From: an uncultured Bacteroidota bacterium
Lineage (GTDB): Bacteria; Bacteroidota; Bacteroidia; Flavobacteriales_D; Parvicellaceae
Assembly: GCA_902536695.1 (NCBI GenBank)
Contig: CACAYQ010000009.1
Span: 1-35,969, forward strand
DNA length: 35,969 nt
Reading direction: 5' to 3'
The first letter of the stretch is position 1, and each line of letters starts with the position of its first letter. Below, in pieces: positions 16,836 to 25,542 of this stretch. The notes under the pieces are model-generated. The model ran no database searches and had not been told where the DNA came from. It worked only from the letters and a program-made list of their open reading frames with translations. The position numbers and the translations under genes are program-made.

Positions 16836-17419
16836 CTCTTTAATTTTGGAAATTTCATTTTGTAATCTATGTCAACAATCCCCTTACTAATATCGTCTAA
16901 CTTTCTTTTTAATAGACGTCTCTTAAAAGGATTAAGGTGATCTGTAAATAGCACACCTTCAACATGATCATACTCATGTTGAATTATTCTAGCAGCAATT
17001 CCTTCAAAGGTTTCCTCATGTAATGTCCAATTTTCATCGAAATAGCTAATTCTAACAGTGGGTTTCCTTATAACTTCCTCTCTGATACCTGGGATACTTA
17101 AACAGCCTTCAGAAAAGGGCCATTCCTTTCCTTTTTCGGCTTCGATGATTGGATTTATAAAAACCTTTTTAAAGTCCTTTAACTGTAACTGTTCTTTACT
17201 AGCCTTCTCCCCTTCTTCAGGTTCTGAAAATGGAGATGCGTCAACTATAAATATTCTCAAAGATTCCCCAATTTGTGGACCCGCTAAACCCACACCGCTT
17301 GAGGCGTACATGGTATCAAACATATTGCTAATCAATTCATTAATATCAGAACCTTCTTCAACTTCTTCGGTTTCTTTTCTTAGAACAGGTGAGCCATAAG
17401 CTACAATGGGTAATATCAT
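16832..17419 (-). CDS. def: Peptide deformylase
   Basis: This enzyme removes the N-formyl group from nascent proteins, acting at the ribosome exit. The 195-aa protein has all three family motifs: GVGLAGPQIG (42-51), EGCLS (104-108, metal ligand Cys106), and QHEYDH (147-152, ligands His148 and His152 with catalytic Glu149). An insert at about 65-85, rich in Glu and Lys, is typical of Bacteroidota deformylases. It is the first gene of a pair with the TPR lipoprotein. A TATATTTG box sits exactly 4 nt before the ATG, which predicts a leaderless transcript. Confidence 0.97.
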   Translation of the reverse strand: MILPIVAYGSPVLRKETEEVEEGSDINELISNMFDTMYASSGVGLAGPQIGESLRIFIVDASPFSEPEEGEKASKEQLQLKDFKKVFINPIIEAEKGKEWPFSEGCLSIPGIREEVIRKPTVRISYFDENWTLHEETFEGIAARIIQHEYDHVEGVLFTDHLNPFKRRLLKRKLDDISKGIVDIDYKMKFPKLKR

Positions 17420-17423
17420 GGAA

Positions 17424-17431
17424 CAAATATA
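17424..17431 (-). promoter_or_regulatory. -7 box 4 nt upstream of def ATG
   Basis: The minus strand reads TATATTTG, then ttcc, then ATG. It is a perfect TAnnTTTG match with the 4-nt spacing seen at three other genes in this window. Confidence 0.55.
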
Positions 17432-17453
17432 TTAATGAATATGATAGTTGGAT

Positions 17454-19169
17454 TCAATATTCAAGATCTAAATCAAACTCTTCTTTAAACAAATGTAAAT
17501 CAGGGTTTTTCTCTGCCATTTGAAAAAAACGCTCTCTGCTAGTTAATTGTGATATTTTTTGATTTTCCATTTCAGAAACATGCAAATGAATTTGTATAGA
17601 ACCATTATTTAGTTCTTTTCTCAAATATTCTAATAGATATGGAGTTTCTTTTTGTAAGTCCATTTTTTGAACTTCAGAATCAAGATGAAAATCTACATTA
17701 AAATCGTTTTTTAAAATTGGAGATGATTTTGTTAAAGTAGTGTGTAATCCCATTTTACCCTCCTTTTTTTTAATTTCGGCAAATTTATTCCACTTTTCTA
17801 TCAGTAAATGAGATGAAAATTTAGAATTTGAATTAATCAATAATTCTTCTTGCTTTTGAACTTGTTCCTCTTTGTCATTAAGTTTTTTTCTAATTCCAGA
17901 AATAGAAGTTGTTAACGATCTTTTCTTAATACTTAATGATCTTTTAGGTGCTATTATTTTTGGTTCTTCAACTTCAAGCTCAAGGCTTTCATGTTGTTTT
18001 TTAAGCTTTATATCCGTTTTTTTGATTTGATGGTTTTTGGGCAGAGGACCTATTTCTTCAATATCTAAAAAGTTTGGGGGTAAAATAGCTACAGATTTAG
18101 CTTTTTTTTTTTGAATTTGGACGGAACATAATTGCATCAAAGTTATTTCAATGAGCAATCGTTGGTTTTGACTTGATTTGTAACTAGTTTCCGATTCTGA
18201 AAGAAGGGTTAGCATAGTAGTGATGTCATCGGGATCAATCCGGGTAGCTTGTTCTGAAAATTTTCCCTTTAGTTCACTAGAGTACTCAAGGATTTGTAAA
18301 GTTCTTTCGTCTTTTGACATCATTAGATTCCGTAAATGGGTTGCCAAACCAGAAATAAATAGTTTCCCATCAAAACCTTTAGATAGTATTTCAGCAAATA
18401 ACAATAAGGATTCATGAATCTTATTTTCAAGAACTAAATCAATGAGTTTGAAATAATAGTCGTGATCTAGGATGTTTAAATTTTGGATAACCTTTTTGTA
18501 GGTAATGTCACCTTCACAAAAATTTACCATTAAATCAAAACAAGATAAAGCATCTCTTAATGCACCATCCGCTTTTTCAGCAATAACATGAAGAGCTTCT
18601 TTCTCAATTTTTACATCCTCTTTTTTAGCAATATTTTCAAGGTGGTCAACTATATCTAAAATACTTATACGATGAAAATCATATACTTGACATCTTGAAA
18701 GTATAGTGGGAATAATTTTGTGTTTTTCTGTAGTGGCTAATATAAATACAGCATGAGGTGGTGGTTCTTCAAGCGTTTTTAAAAAGGCATTAAAAGCACT
18801 TTGTGAAAGCATATGAACTTCATCAATAATATATACTTTGTATTTGCCTTTTTGAGGAGGAATTCTAACTTGATCATTTAAATTTCTAATGTCATCAACC
18901 TGATTATTTGAAGCTGCATCTAATTCATAGATGTTATATGAAAAATCTTGTAGTTTTTCATCATGCTTTAAATTAATGGCTTTAGCAAAAAGTCTTGCTG
19001 TTGAAGTTTTTCCTACACCTCTTGGACCGCAAAATAAATAGGCTTGCGCTAAATGATCAGATTGAATGGCTTGCTGAAGTGTTTTTGCAATATTATGTTG
19101 TCCAACAATACTGTCCCAACTTTGAGGTCTATACTTGAGGGCAGACACCATATATTTTTCATCACTCAT
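17454..19169 (-). CDS. dnaX: DNA polymerase III subunit gamma/tau
   Basis: This is the clamp-loader ATPase of the replisome. The ATG at 19169 gives 571 aa (MSDEKYMVSALKYRP); a TTG two codons upstream is possible but lies only 2 nt from the promoter box, so I prefer the ATG. Motifs are Walker A GPRGVGKTS (48-56), Walker B DEVH (116-119), and the sensor segments ATTEKHKIIPTILSRC (145-160). The four Cys of the zinc module usually found between Walker A and the ELDAASNN motif are absent; this region is short (KHDEKLQDFSYN). The C-terminal 230 residues are charged and low complexity, as in tau. It is a single gene, divergent from rpsF. Confidence 0.96.
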   Translation of the reverse strand: MSDEKYMVSALKYRPQSWDSIVGQHNIAKTLQQAIQSDHLAQAYLFCGPRGVGKTSTARLFAKAINLKHDEKLQDFSYNIYELDAASNNQVDDIRNLNDQVRIPPQKGKYKVYIIDEVHMLSQSAFNAFLKTLEEPPPHAVFILATTEKHKIIPTILSRCQVYDFHRISILDIVDHLENIAKKEDVKIEKEALHVIAEKADGALRDALSCFDLMVNFCEGDITYKKVIQNLNILDHDYYFKLIDLVLENKIHESLLLFAEILSKGFDGKLFISGLATHLRNLMMSKDERTLQILEYSSELKGKFSEQATRIDPDDITTMLTLLSESETSYKSSQNQRLLIEITLMQLCSVQIQKKKAKSVAILPPNFLDIEEIGPLPKNHQIKKTDIKLKKQHESLELEVEEPKIIAPKRSLSIKKRSLTTSISGIRKKLNDKEEQVQKQEELLINSNSKFSSHLLIEKWNKFAEIKKKEGKMGLHTTLTKSSPILKNDFNVDFHLDSEVQKMDLQKETPYLLEYLRKELNNGSIQIHLHVSEMENQKISQLTSRERFFQMAEKNPDLHLFKEEFDLDLEY

Positions 19170-19177
19170 ATACAAAA

Positions 19178-19185
19178 CAAATATA
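19178..19185 (-). promoter_or_regulatory. -7 box for dnaX
   Basis: The minus strand reads TATATTTG, 8 nt upstream of the dnaX ATG. Transcription would begin about 3-4 nt before the ATG, leaving almost no leader. Confidence 0.5.
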
Positions 19186-19286
19186 AAATAAGGATTTGAC
19201 TGTTAACTAGAATTAGAAAAAAATATCAGTATCCAATTCAGATTTTTATAATATCTAATAAATATTTTTTTAATCCGCTAAAATCT

Positions 19287-19294
19287 TATATTTG
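19287..19294 (+). promoter_or_regulatory. -7 box for the rpsF operon
   Basis: TATATTTG is followed by a 24-nt interval to the rpsF ATG that ends in an A-rich stretch (ataacaacaac). Because this box overlaps the alternative TTG at 19292, that upstream start is ruled out. Confidence 0.6.
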
Positions 19295-19318
19295 CACTCC
19301 AAAATTAATAACAACAAC

Positions 19319-19657
19319 ATGAATAATTACGAAACTGTTTTCATTTTAACTCCCGTTTTGTCTGAGAAGCAGACAAAGGAAGCAGTCGAAAAGTTCAAGA
19401 AGTCATTGAAAAGTAATGGTGCAAAGCTGAATCATGAGGAATCATGGGGACTAAAAAAACTTGCCTATCCTATTCAAAAAAAATCTACTGGTTTTTACTT
19501 CTTATTGGAATTTCAGGCTGAAGGGAATGCAATAAACAAACTAGAAGTAGAACTTAAAAGAGACGAAAGGGTAATGCGCTTTTTAACCATGAAAATGGAT
19601 AAAGATCACATGGAGTACGCTGAGAAGAGAAGAAATAAACTGAGTAAATCAGCATAA
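19319..19657 (+). CDS. rpsF: 30S ribosomal protein bS6
   Basis: bS6 pairs with bS18 on the 30S platform. The ATG at 19319 gives 112 aa beginning [16 protein letters not shown], the standard S6 start; the longer TTG-initiated frame overlaps the promoter and is rejected. Features are the [26 protein letters not shown] core and the [14 protein letters not shown] strand near the C-terminus. First gene of the rpsF-rpsR-rplI operon; the A-rich sequence before the ATG without a Shine-Dalgarno is typical for Bacteroidota ribosomal genes. Confidence 0.97.
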   Translation: MNNYETVFILTPVLSEKQTKEAVEKFKKSLKSNGAKLNHEESWGLKKLAYPIQKKSTGFYFLLEFQAEGNAINKLEVELKRDERVMRFLTMKMDKDHMEYAEKRRNKLSKSA

Positions 19658-19680
19658 TACTAACATTTAAATCAAGCACA

Positions 19681-19947
19681 ATGGCTGACAATTCACAAAT
19701 TAGATATTTAAATCCTATTGATATTGAGGTTAAAAAATCAAAGTATTGTAGGTTTAAAAAATCAGGAATCAAATTTATTGATTACAAGGACCCTGAATTT
19801 TTAATGAAGTTCGTTAATGAACAAGGTAAACTTCTCCCAAGAAGGCTGACTGGAACATCTGCTAAGTATCAAAAGAAAGTTTCACAAGCTGTGAAAAGAG
19901 CAAGACACTTAGCCATTCTTCCTTATTTAGCTGACCAATTAAAATAA
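19681..19947 (+). CDS. rpsR: 30S ribosomal protein bS18
   Basis: An 88-aa basic protein with the S18 signatures YCRFKKSGIKFIDYKDPEFL and LLPRRLTGTSAKYQKKVSQAVKRARHLAILPY. It binds bS6 and 16S rRNA. It lies 23 bp after rpsF and 6 bp before rplI. There is no ssb or priB between rpsF and rpsR, in contrast to many other bacterial lineages. Confidence 0.98.
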   Translation: MADNSQIRYLNPIDIEVKKSKYCRFKKSGIKFIDYKDPEFLMKFVNEQGKLLPRRLTGTSAKYQKKVSQAVKRARHLAILPYLADQLK

Positions 19948-19953
19948 AAAATC

Positions 19954-20400
19954 ATGGACGTATTACTAAAAAAAGATGTCGAAAGATTGGGCAGTAAAGA
20001 TGAAATCGTTTCTGTTAAAAACGGATACGGAAGAAATTACCTAATTCCTAAAGGCTTAGCTGTTTTAGCTACTACATCAATTAAAAAAATGCATGCAGAA
20101 ACAGAAAAACAAAGAGCTCTTAAAAATGAAAAAATTAGAGAAGAAGCAACGGCAACACTTGCTAAACTAACTAAGAAAACATTTAACGTTCCTGCAAAAG
20201 TAGGAGAAAATGGAAAAATATTTGGTTCTGTTACCAACGTTCAAGTTGCTGACTTATTAACTAAAGAAGGTTTCATTGTAGATCGAAAAAACATTAAACT
20301 TTTAACTGACAACATCAAAAGCGTGGGAAAATATGAAGCAGAAATAACGCTTTATAAAGATGTTAAAGGTAAGATTACATTTGAAGTAGCTGAAGGATAA
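19954..20400 (+). CDS. rplI: 50S ribosomal protein bL9
   Basis: 148 aa, the usual bL9 length. The N-terminal rRNA-binding domain carries the signature VLLKKDVERLGSKDEIVSVKNGYGRNYLIPKGLA (about 3-36 in parts), followed by a long charged connecting helix (about 40-75) and the C-terminal domain with GKIFGSVTNVQVADLL. Last gene of the operon, followed within 22 bp by an intrinsic terminator. Confidence 0.98.
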   Translation: MDVLLKKDVERLGSKDEIVSVKNGYGRNYLIPKGLAVLATTSIKKMHAETEKQRALKNEKIREEATATLAKLTKKTFNVPAKVGENGKIFGSVTNVQVADLLTKEGFIVDRKNIKLLTDNIKSVGKYEAEITLYKDVKGKITFEVAEG

Positions 20401-20422
20401 TTTTCATCTTAAAATTATTAAT

Positions 20423-20451
20423 AAAAGCCCCAACATTGGGGCTTTTTTTTT
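20423..20451 (+). terminator. Rho-independent terminator of rpsF-rpsR-rplI
   Basis: AAAAGCCCC and GGGGCTTTT form a 9-bp stem around a 6-nt AACATT loop, followed by an unbroken T tract. It lies 22 nt after the rplI stop and just before the SpoIIE phosphatase gene. Confidence 0.93.
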
Positions 20452-20464
20452 ACATTCATATTTC

Positions 20465-22615
20465 ATGAAAAATCGATTACTTTTCATATTTATCCTTTTT
20501 CTTTCATCCTTCTCATTTGCTATTAATGAAGATTCACTTTTAAGATCTTGGAAGAACACCAATATAAATGACACACTAAGGATAAACGCTGTTGAATCGC
20601 TAATCACAAATAAATACTTACTAAGTAACCCCGATTCTGCTATTTTATTGGCAAACAAAATGTATGAATTAGCCTTTAAAACCCACAACATAAAGTCAAT
20701 GGCTAATTCACTCAAACTAGCAGGTGTTGGAAACTATTATATAGGAAATCTTGAAAAGTGCCAGGAAAGTTTTAAAAAATCAGTAAGTCTATTTAATTCT
20801 ATAAATAGAAAAATGGATGCAGGTAAGGTCTTAAACAATTTAGCGAGTGTGTATAGGCTGAGAGGAAATTATTTAGAATCCATATTAAGTTACCAAAAAG
20901 CAGAAAAAATTTTCAGGCAAAAAGGCGATGATGAAAAATTACAACTGGTGCAATTTAATATTGGCACTGTTTATCTGTTAATGGAAGATTATGATAAAGC
21001 CTTAGACTACACTCAAAATTCCCTGTCTGGATTTTTAAATAGAAACGATGATATAAATATTATCAATGCATTGAATAACATGGGGAGTATCTACTATTTT
21101 CAAAAAAAATATAAAATTTCTAAGGACTTTTATGAACAATCTCTTTCTAGAGCACAAAAGATTAACAACAAACAATTATTGGGAAATGCAAATTTGAGTT
21201 TATCAGAAGTTTTATTTGATGAAAATGAAATTTCCAAATCGAAATTTCATGTTGATGAAGCCATCAAAATTTTTGAAGAAATTAAATACAAAGGTGAGCT
21301 TGTAAAAGCAAACATACTACTTGGTGAGATCTATTTTGAACAAAATAAAATTGATGAAGCTATTGAAAAGCTTAAATATGCTTTACAAGAAGCACTTAAA
21401 AGTTCTGACGTAAAAAGTATTGAAGAAGCAGCTTATGAGCTTTATAAATGCTTCAAACATAAGCGAATGGCGGAACAGTCATTAGCCTATTTTGAACTAT
21501 CAAAAAAATACAACGACAGTATTAAAAATCAAGAAAAGACAAAATCTTTTTTCAAAAATGCAATTTCATATGAATTTGAAAAAAAGGCATTAGCAGACAG
21601 CATAACTAATGCTGAGCATTTAAAAGTTAAAGAAGCAGAACTAGAAAGAGAAAAAGCTTTAAAACAACGCAACAGAACAATAAGTTACGGTCTTGGTTTT
21701 GTAGTGGTTCTGATAATTGGATTTTCGTTTTATTTATATAACAGAGTGATTATTATAAGAAGACAAAAAAACATCATTGATATCCAAAAATTAAAAGTGG
21801 ATAATGCTTACCAAAATTTAGAGATTGAAAAGAAATTGGTTGAGTCCAAAAATAAGGAAATAATGGCATCCATTTCATATGCTAAAAGGATTCAAGACAC
21901 TCTTCTTCCTAAGAAAAATTTAATGACGACATTTTTTAAAAACTTCGTGTTATTTTACAAACCAAAAGATATAGTATCAGGTGACTTTTACTGGTTTAAA
22001 AACTTTGGTAGTACAGCTGTCCTAGCAACTGTAGATTGTACTGGACACGGTGTGCCTGGAGGATTTATGAGCATGATGGGCAGTTTACTTTTAGATAAAA
22101 TAATTCAAGGTCAAGATCTAGAACCCTCCGAAATTCTTCTACATCTAAATGACAACATTGTTCGAATTTTGGATCAAAAAGACGGTGGAGAAATACAGGA
22201 TGGTATGGATTTATCTATATGCGTAGTTAATAAAGACAGTAGAAAAATGGCATTTAGTGGAGCTAGAAATGGAATTATAATTGAAAACAAGGGAGAAATA
22301 ATAAAATTTGATGCGGATTTAATACCCGTTGGAGGAACGTACTCTAAAAAGAGTGCTAAAATGGAAAGAAAGTATACTAATCACCAAATTGATATTGATC
22401 AAAACGCATGGGTTTATATGTATTCTGACGGATTTCACGACCAACTTAGCAGTACGAAAATGGTTTCTTTTGGCATGGAAAGATTTGAAAATTTACTTAA
22501 AGAGACTTCTTTAAATGCTAATGAAAAGGATGAATTTCTTGAAAATGAATTTAATGAATGGAAAGGAAATTTCCCTCAAGTAGATGATTTATTAATTGTT
22601 GGTTTTCAAATTTAA
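20465..22615 (+). CDS. TPR - transmembrane - SpoIIE (PP2C) serine phosphatase
   Basis: The product is 716 aa. Its signal peptide ends near residue 20 (SFSFA). TPR repeats fill about 60-350 (NLASVYRLRGNYLESILSYQKAEKIF and similar). One membrane helix lies at 405-428, then a coiled coil (430-475) and a SpoIIE/PP2C catalytic domain (about 485-716). Metal-site residues are visible in SGDFYWF (505-511), DCTGHGVPGGFMS (524-536), YSDGFHDQ (653-660) and DDLLIVG (707-713). The sensor faces the periplasm and the phosphatase the cytosol. RsbU-type phosphatases dephosphorylate anti-anti-sigma factors, but no STAS or kinase gene is adjacent. Its 3' end overlaps the convergent barrel gene by 4 bp. Confidence 0.93.
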   Translation: MKNRLLFIFILFLSSFSFAINEDSLLRSWKNTNINDTLRINAVESLITNKYLLSNPDSAILLANKMYELAFKTHNIKSMANSLKLAGVGNYYIGNLEKCQESFKKSVSLFNSINRKMDAGKVLNNLASVYRLRGNYLESILSYQKAEKIFRQKGDDEKLQLVQFNIGTVYLLMEDYDKALDYTQNSLSGFLNRNDDINIINALNNMGSIYYFQKKYKISKDFYEQSLSRAQKINNKQLLGNANLSLSEVLFDENEISKSKFHVDEAIKIFEEIKYKGELVKANILLGEIYFEQNKIDEAIEKLKYALQEALKSSDVKSIEEAAYELYKCFKHKRMAEQSLAYFELSKKYNDSIKNQEKTKSFFKNAISYEFEKKALADSITNAEHLKVKEAELEREKALKQRNRTISYGLGFVVVLIIGFSFYLYNRVIIIRRQKNIIDIQKLKVDNAYQNLEIEKKLVESKNKEIMASISYAKRIQDTLLPKKNLMTTFFKNFVLFYKPKDIVSGDFYWFKNFGSTAVLATVDCTGHGVPGGFMSMMGSLLLDKIIQGQDLEPSEILLHLNDNIVRILDQKDGGEIQDGMDLSICVVNKDSRKMAFSGARNGIIIENKGEIIKFDADLIPVGGTYSKKSAKMERKYTNHQIDIDQNAWVYMYSDGFHDQLSSTKMVSFGMERFENLLKETSLNANEKDEFLENEFNEWKGNFPQVDDLLIVGFQI

Positions 22616-23754
22616 AAAGCTTCTCCAATAAAAAAGTAAATACCTCTGCCCTCTTCTGTAAAAGCTACGTCAACTCTTGTGTAGATATCCTTTTCAGGAA
22701 AAACCAAAAATCGCAGTCCCAAACCTCCAGTGGGTAATAAGTTTTTAAATTGAAAAGTTTCATTTTCATCATACACCTGCCCAGCCGCCATAAATGCACT
22801 AGCACCCCATCTTTTAGAAAAGTTAAAGGGTAAGATTCGATATTCTAATTGTCCCGCTATTAAATTTTTGTCTCTATATCTTCCTAAATAATAACCTCTC
22901 ATGAGGCTTTCACCCCCCATTAAAGAAAGCATATTAAAGGGCGCATTTCCTAAGGTGAATTGGCCATAAAGTTGAGCTGCTAAAACAGTATTTTTCTTGA
23001 CAGGTACATAAAATCGATTATCAATAATGTAAGAGGTGAAATTAAAATCACTACCAAAATCCCCGTTATAATTTAAAACCGCCCATTCACTGTAAATTCC
23101 TTTTCTTGGGTTTAGAGCATTATGAATATTATCATATAATATCCCCAATCCCAATCCTAAGTTTGTAGAACCATTTGCACCTACTGATGGTTGTTGGTGA
23201 TTGGGAGTAACATCTTTGTATTTCACACTACTTAAGCGTTGGTAATCCAACTCTAAACCTACATATAAAGATGGAATTACAGCTCTTAAAAAACGTTCTC
23301 TAAAAAGCGAATAGTTACCATCAATTAATGAAATTCGTTCTGATTGGCTATCAGGTCCGATTCCAAAATATAGCAAAGGGAAACTTTGATATCTAGCTCT
23401 TCCTAAAAAAAACCAAGTGTTTTTATCAGTATACAGCATATGATCAAGCCAAATTCCATATTGGTTCTCCAGTGTGTAAAACGTAAATGCTTTTACTTCA
23501 CTTAACCTATTTAACAAATCTCTTTTAGCCGAATAAATATATAAACTTGAAAATCCAATTTCCCATCTAGTTTCAGGTGAGTATGCCAATGTAGGATATG
23601 TCATGAATTTAGGGGCAGATAGATCATTGGTGTCATTAAGTAACTTGTCAAAATACCGCTTAAAAACACCATCGCCATCCTTATTTATTTGCCCGCTAAC
23701 CGAAACAAGTGCAAACTGCAGCAGAAAAAATATGAAACCGATACGTAAATTCAT
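22612..23754 (-). CDS. Omp85/BamA-TamA-like outer-membrane barrel protein (no POTRA)
   Basis: This 380-aa protein has a signal peptide ending near SVSGQ (about 22). It looks like a surface-antigen/Omp85 barrel: YSPETRWEIGFSSLYIY at the first strand, LGLGILYDNIHNALNPRKGIYSEW, and the family's MRGYYLGRYRDKN motif that anchors the L6 loop in the barrel. The C-terminus ends in an aromatic residue (Phe). It is too short to have POTRA domains, unlike BamA or TamA, so it is probably not the essential assembly factor. Its job (lipid or protein passage) is unknown. It is a single gene, convergent with the SpoIIE phosphatase. Confidence 0.85.
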   Translation of the reverse strand: MNLRIGFIFFLLQFALVSVSGQINKDGDGVFKRYFDKLLNDTNDLSAPKFMTYPTLAYSPETRWEIGFSSLYIYSAKRDLLNRLSEVKAFTFYTLENQYGIWLDHMLYTDKNTWFFLGRARYQSFPLLYFGIGPDSQSERISLIDGNYSLFRERFLRAVIPSLYVGLELDYQRLSSVKYKDVTPNHQQPSVGANGSTNLGLGLGILYDNIHNALNPRKGIYSEWAVLNYNGDFGSDFNFTSYIIDNRFYVPVKKNTVLAAQLYGQFTLGNAPFNMLSLMGGESLMRGYYLGRYRDKNLIAGQLEYRILPFNFSKRWGASAFMAAGQVYDENETFQFKNLLPTGGLGLRFLVFPEKDIYTRVDVAFTEEGRGIYFFIGEAF

Positions 23755-23956
23755 GAAACATGCGAAGATGCAAATTCTTTTATGAATAATAAAAATTATT
23801 AAATTAAAGAGATGTTAATAAATTTATTTAGAAAACTATTCTAGGCATCTTTATTTAATAAATTTATTACGATTGTAATGCAGATATTTACATTAATTCT
23901 ATAATTAAAATATCAAAAAAAAATATTTAGGTAAGCACCATTAATTAATCACCACC

Positions 23957-25180
23957 ATGAAGACAAATCTTTTCATATTACTTACTATTTTTATTACTGA
24001 TCTAGATGTAATAAGTCAAATGCCATCCCCAGCTATTATAGCATCTGATGCCACTGTTTCGCCTGGTCAAGCAGTTGATATTGTGTTTTCATCTGATAAT
24101 GACGAATTTTGGAATATTGTTACCTTCAATGGTACCATTACATGGGATCCTTCTGTGTGTTCCTATTCAGGGCTGGTTAGTACTCAACTATTCCAAATGA
24201 ATGTGACTAATTTTGATACTAGTCAAATTTCCAATGGGATTCTAACATGGAATTGGATGCATATGATTACTATTGGGCAATCTATCCCAAGAGGACAGGA
24301 AATTTTCACGCTGAAATTTACAGCTTCTAGTACAGGTGGATTATCAACTCCAATTGACTTTAGTAGTACTCCAAACCCCATGTATTGGAACAATTTTGCT
24401 GGTTGGAATGGCACAACACATAGTACGCCAGGAACTTTTACGATCATAGGATGCCCTCAACCTAGTGCCGATTTCAGTTTTTCAAATAGTGGTTTAAATT
24501 TTAATTTTAACAACACCAGTCAGGCTAGCGGTATAACTACGTATTTATGGGATTTTGGGGATGGAAACTCATCTGCATTAGTAAATCCATCTCACACTTT
24601 TTTGAATGATTCAGCCTACAATGTCTGTTTATATTTAACTGACTCGTGCGGAACAGATACCATTTGTCAAAGCGTACAACCTTGTTATTTTCCAATAGCC
24701 CATTTTGGATACCAAAATAACGGGTCTACCTGGAATTTTTATGATAGTAGTTTATCAGGTCAAAACACATCCTGGGAATGGACTTTTAGTAATGGAGGAG
24801 GAAGTTTTAGCCAGAACCCATCACATTCTTTTGCAGCTAATAACATGTATACTGTTTGTTTAACCATTACTGATGATTGTGGTCAGGACACCTTCTGCGA
24901 TTCCATTTCCACATATAGCACAGCTAATTTAAATACCAATTTAAGCTCTTCTATTACTATCTACCCATGTCCTTTTCAAAACGAGCTACAAATTAAGTTG
25001 GAGGAAGAAAAAGATGAAATTAAGGTGAAAATGTATAACTATCTTGGTCAAATAGTATTTCATGGAAATTTTTACAACTTAAATGAACTATCAATCCATG
25101 CAGAAGTTAAAAATGGGTTTTACATAGTTGAATTACAAATCGAAAATGAAATATTATATTATAATCTATTAAAACAATAA
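23957..25180 (+). CDS. Secreted PKD-domain protein with T9SS sorting domain
   Basis: This 407-aa protein has a signal peptide (about 1-20). Residues 25-165 look like a cohesin-type beta domain (ASDATVSPGQAVDIVFSSD, GTITWDPSVCSYSG). Two PKD domains follow at about 165-245 (TYLWDFGDGNSSALVNPSHTF) and 245-325 (SWEWTFSNGGGSFSQNPSHSF), both with paired cysteines. Residues about 335-407 form a T9SS type A sorting domain (ITIYPCPFQNELQI, NGFYIVELQIEN). It is exported by the Por/T9SS machinery to the surface; adhesion or glycan binding is likely. Its stop is one base before the GTG of the downstream cupin gene, so the three genes to 26328 look translationally linked. Confidence 0.87.
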   Translation: MKTNLFILLTIFITDLDVISQMPSPAIIASDATVSPGQAVDIVFSSDNDEFWNIVTFNGTITWDPSVCSYSGLVSTQLFQMNVTNFDTSQISNGILTWNWMHMITIGQSIPRGQEIFTLKFTASSTGGLSTPIDFSSTPNPMYWNNFAGWNGTTHSTPGTFTIIGCPQPSADFSFSNSGLNFNFNNTSQASGITTYLWDFGDGNSSALVNPSHTFLNDSAYNVCLYLTDSCGTDTICQSVQPCYFPIAHFGYQNNGSTWNFYDSSLSGQNTSWEWTFSNGGGSFSQNPSHSFAANNMYTVCLTITDDCGQDTFCDSISTYSTANLNTNLSSSITIYPCPFQNELQIKLEEEKDEIKVKMYNYLGQIVFHGNFYNLNELSIHAEVKNGFYIVELQIENEILYYNLLKQ

Positions 25181-25181
25181 G

Positions 25182-25541
25182 GTGGATATTATTAAATTAA
25201 AAGATAAGCTGTCTTTAATTCATGACTATTGGAATCCTAAAATAGTAGGTGAATTAAACGGACAATACGTCAAATTAGCCAAAATCAAAGGAGAATTTAT
25301 TTGGCATAAGCATGAACATGAAGATGAGTTTTTTATGGTTCTAGAAGGAAAATTGATTATAGAAATGAGAGATAAAAAAGTAGTGCTAAATAAAAATGAC
25401 TGCTATATTGTTCCAAAGGGAGTAGAACATAAACCCATTGCAAATGAAGAAGTTAGTATCATGATGTTTGAACCCATGACGACCTTAAATACAGGAGAAA
25501 AAGAGAATGAAAGAACGGTTAAAGATTTAGAAAGAATTTAA
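25182..25541 (+). CDS. Small cupin-fold protein
   Basis: 119 aa, single cupin-2 barrel. The first metal-binding motif is in HKHEHEDEFFMVLEGK (H42, H44, E49 region), the second in PKGVEHKP (His83). It is probably a metal-binding enzyme or a sugar/small-ligand protein in the cytosol. The start is GTG at 25182, one base after the stop of the PKD protein, and the next gene (PhzF-like) begins one base after its own stop. An ATG start is not available, so the GTG with close coupling is the best choice. Confidence 0.88.
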   Translation: MDIIKLKDKLSLIHDYWNPKIVGELNGQYVKLAKIKGEFIWHKHEHEDEFFMVLEGKLIIEMRDKKVVLNKNDCYIVPKGVEHKPIANEEVSIMMFEPMTTLNTGEKENERTVKDLERI

Positions 25542-25542
25542 C

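Noticed and set aside
19292-19318. TTG-initiated extension of rpsF
   Set aside because: The TTG overlaps the TATATTTG promoter box and the added residues (Asn-rich) are not part of bS6.
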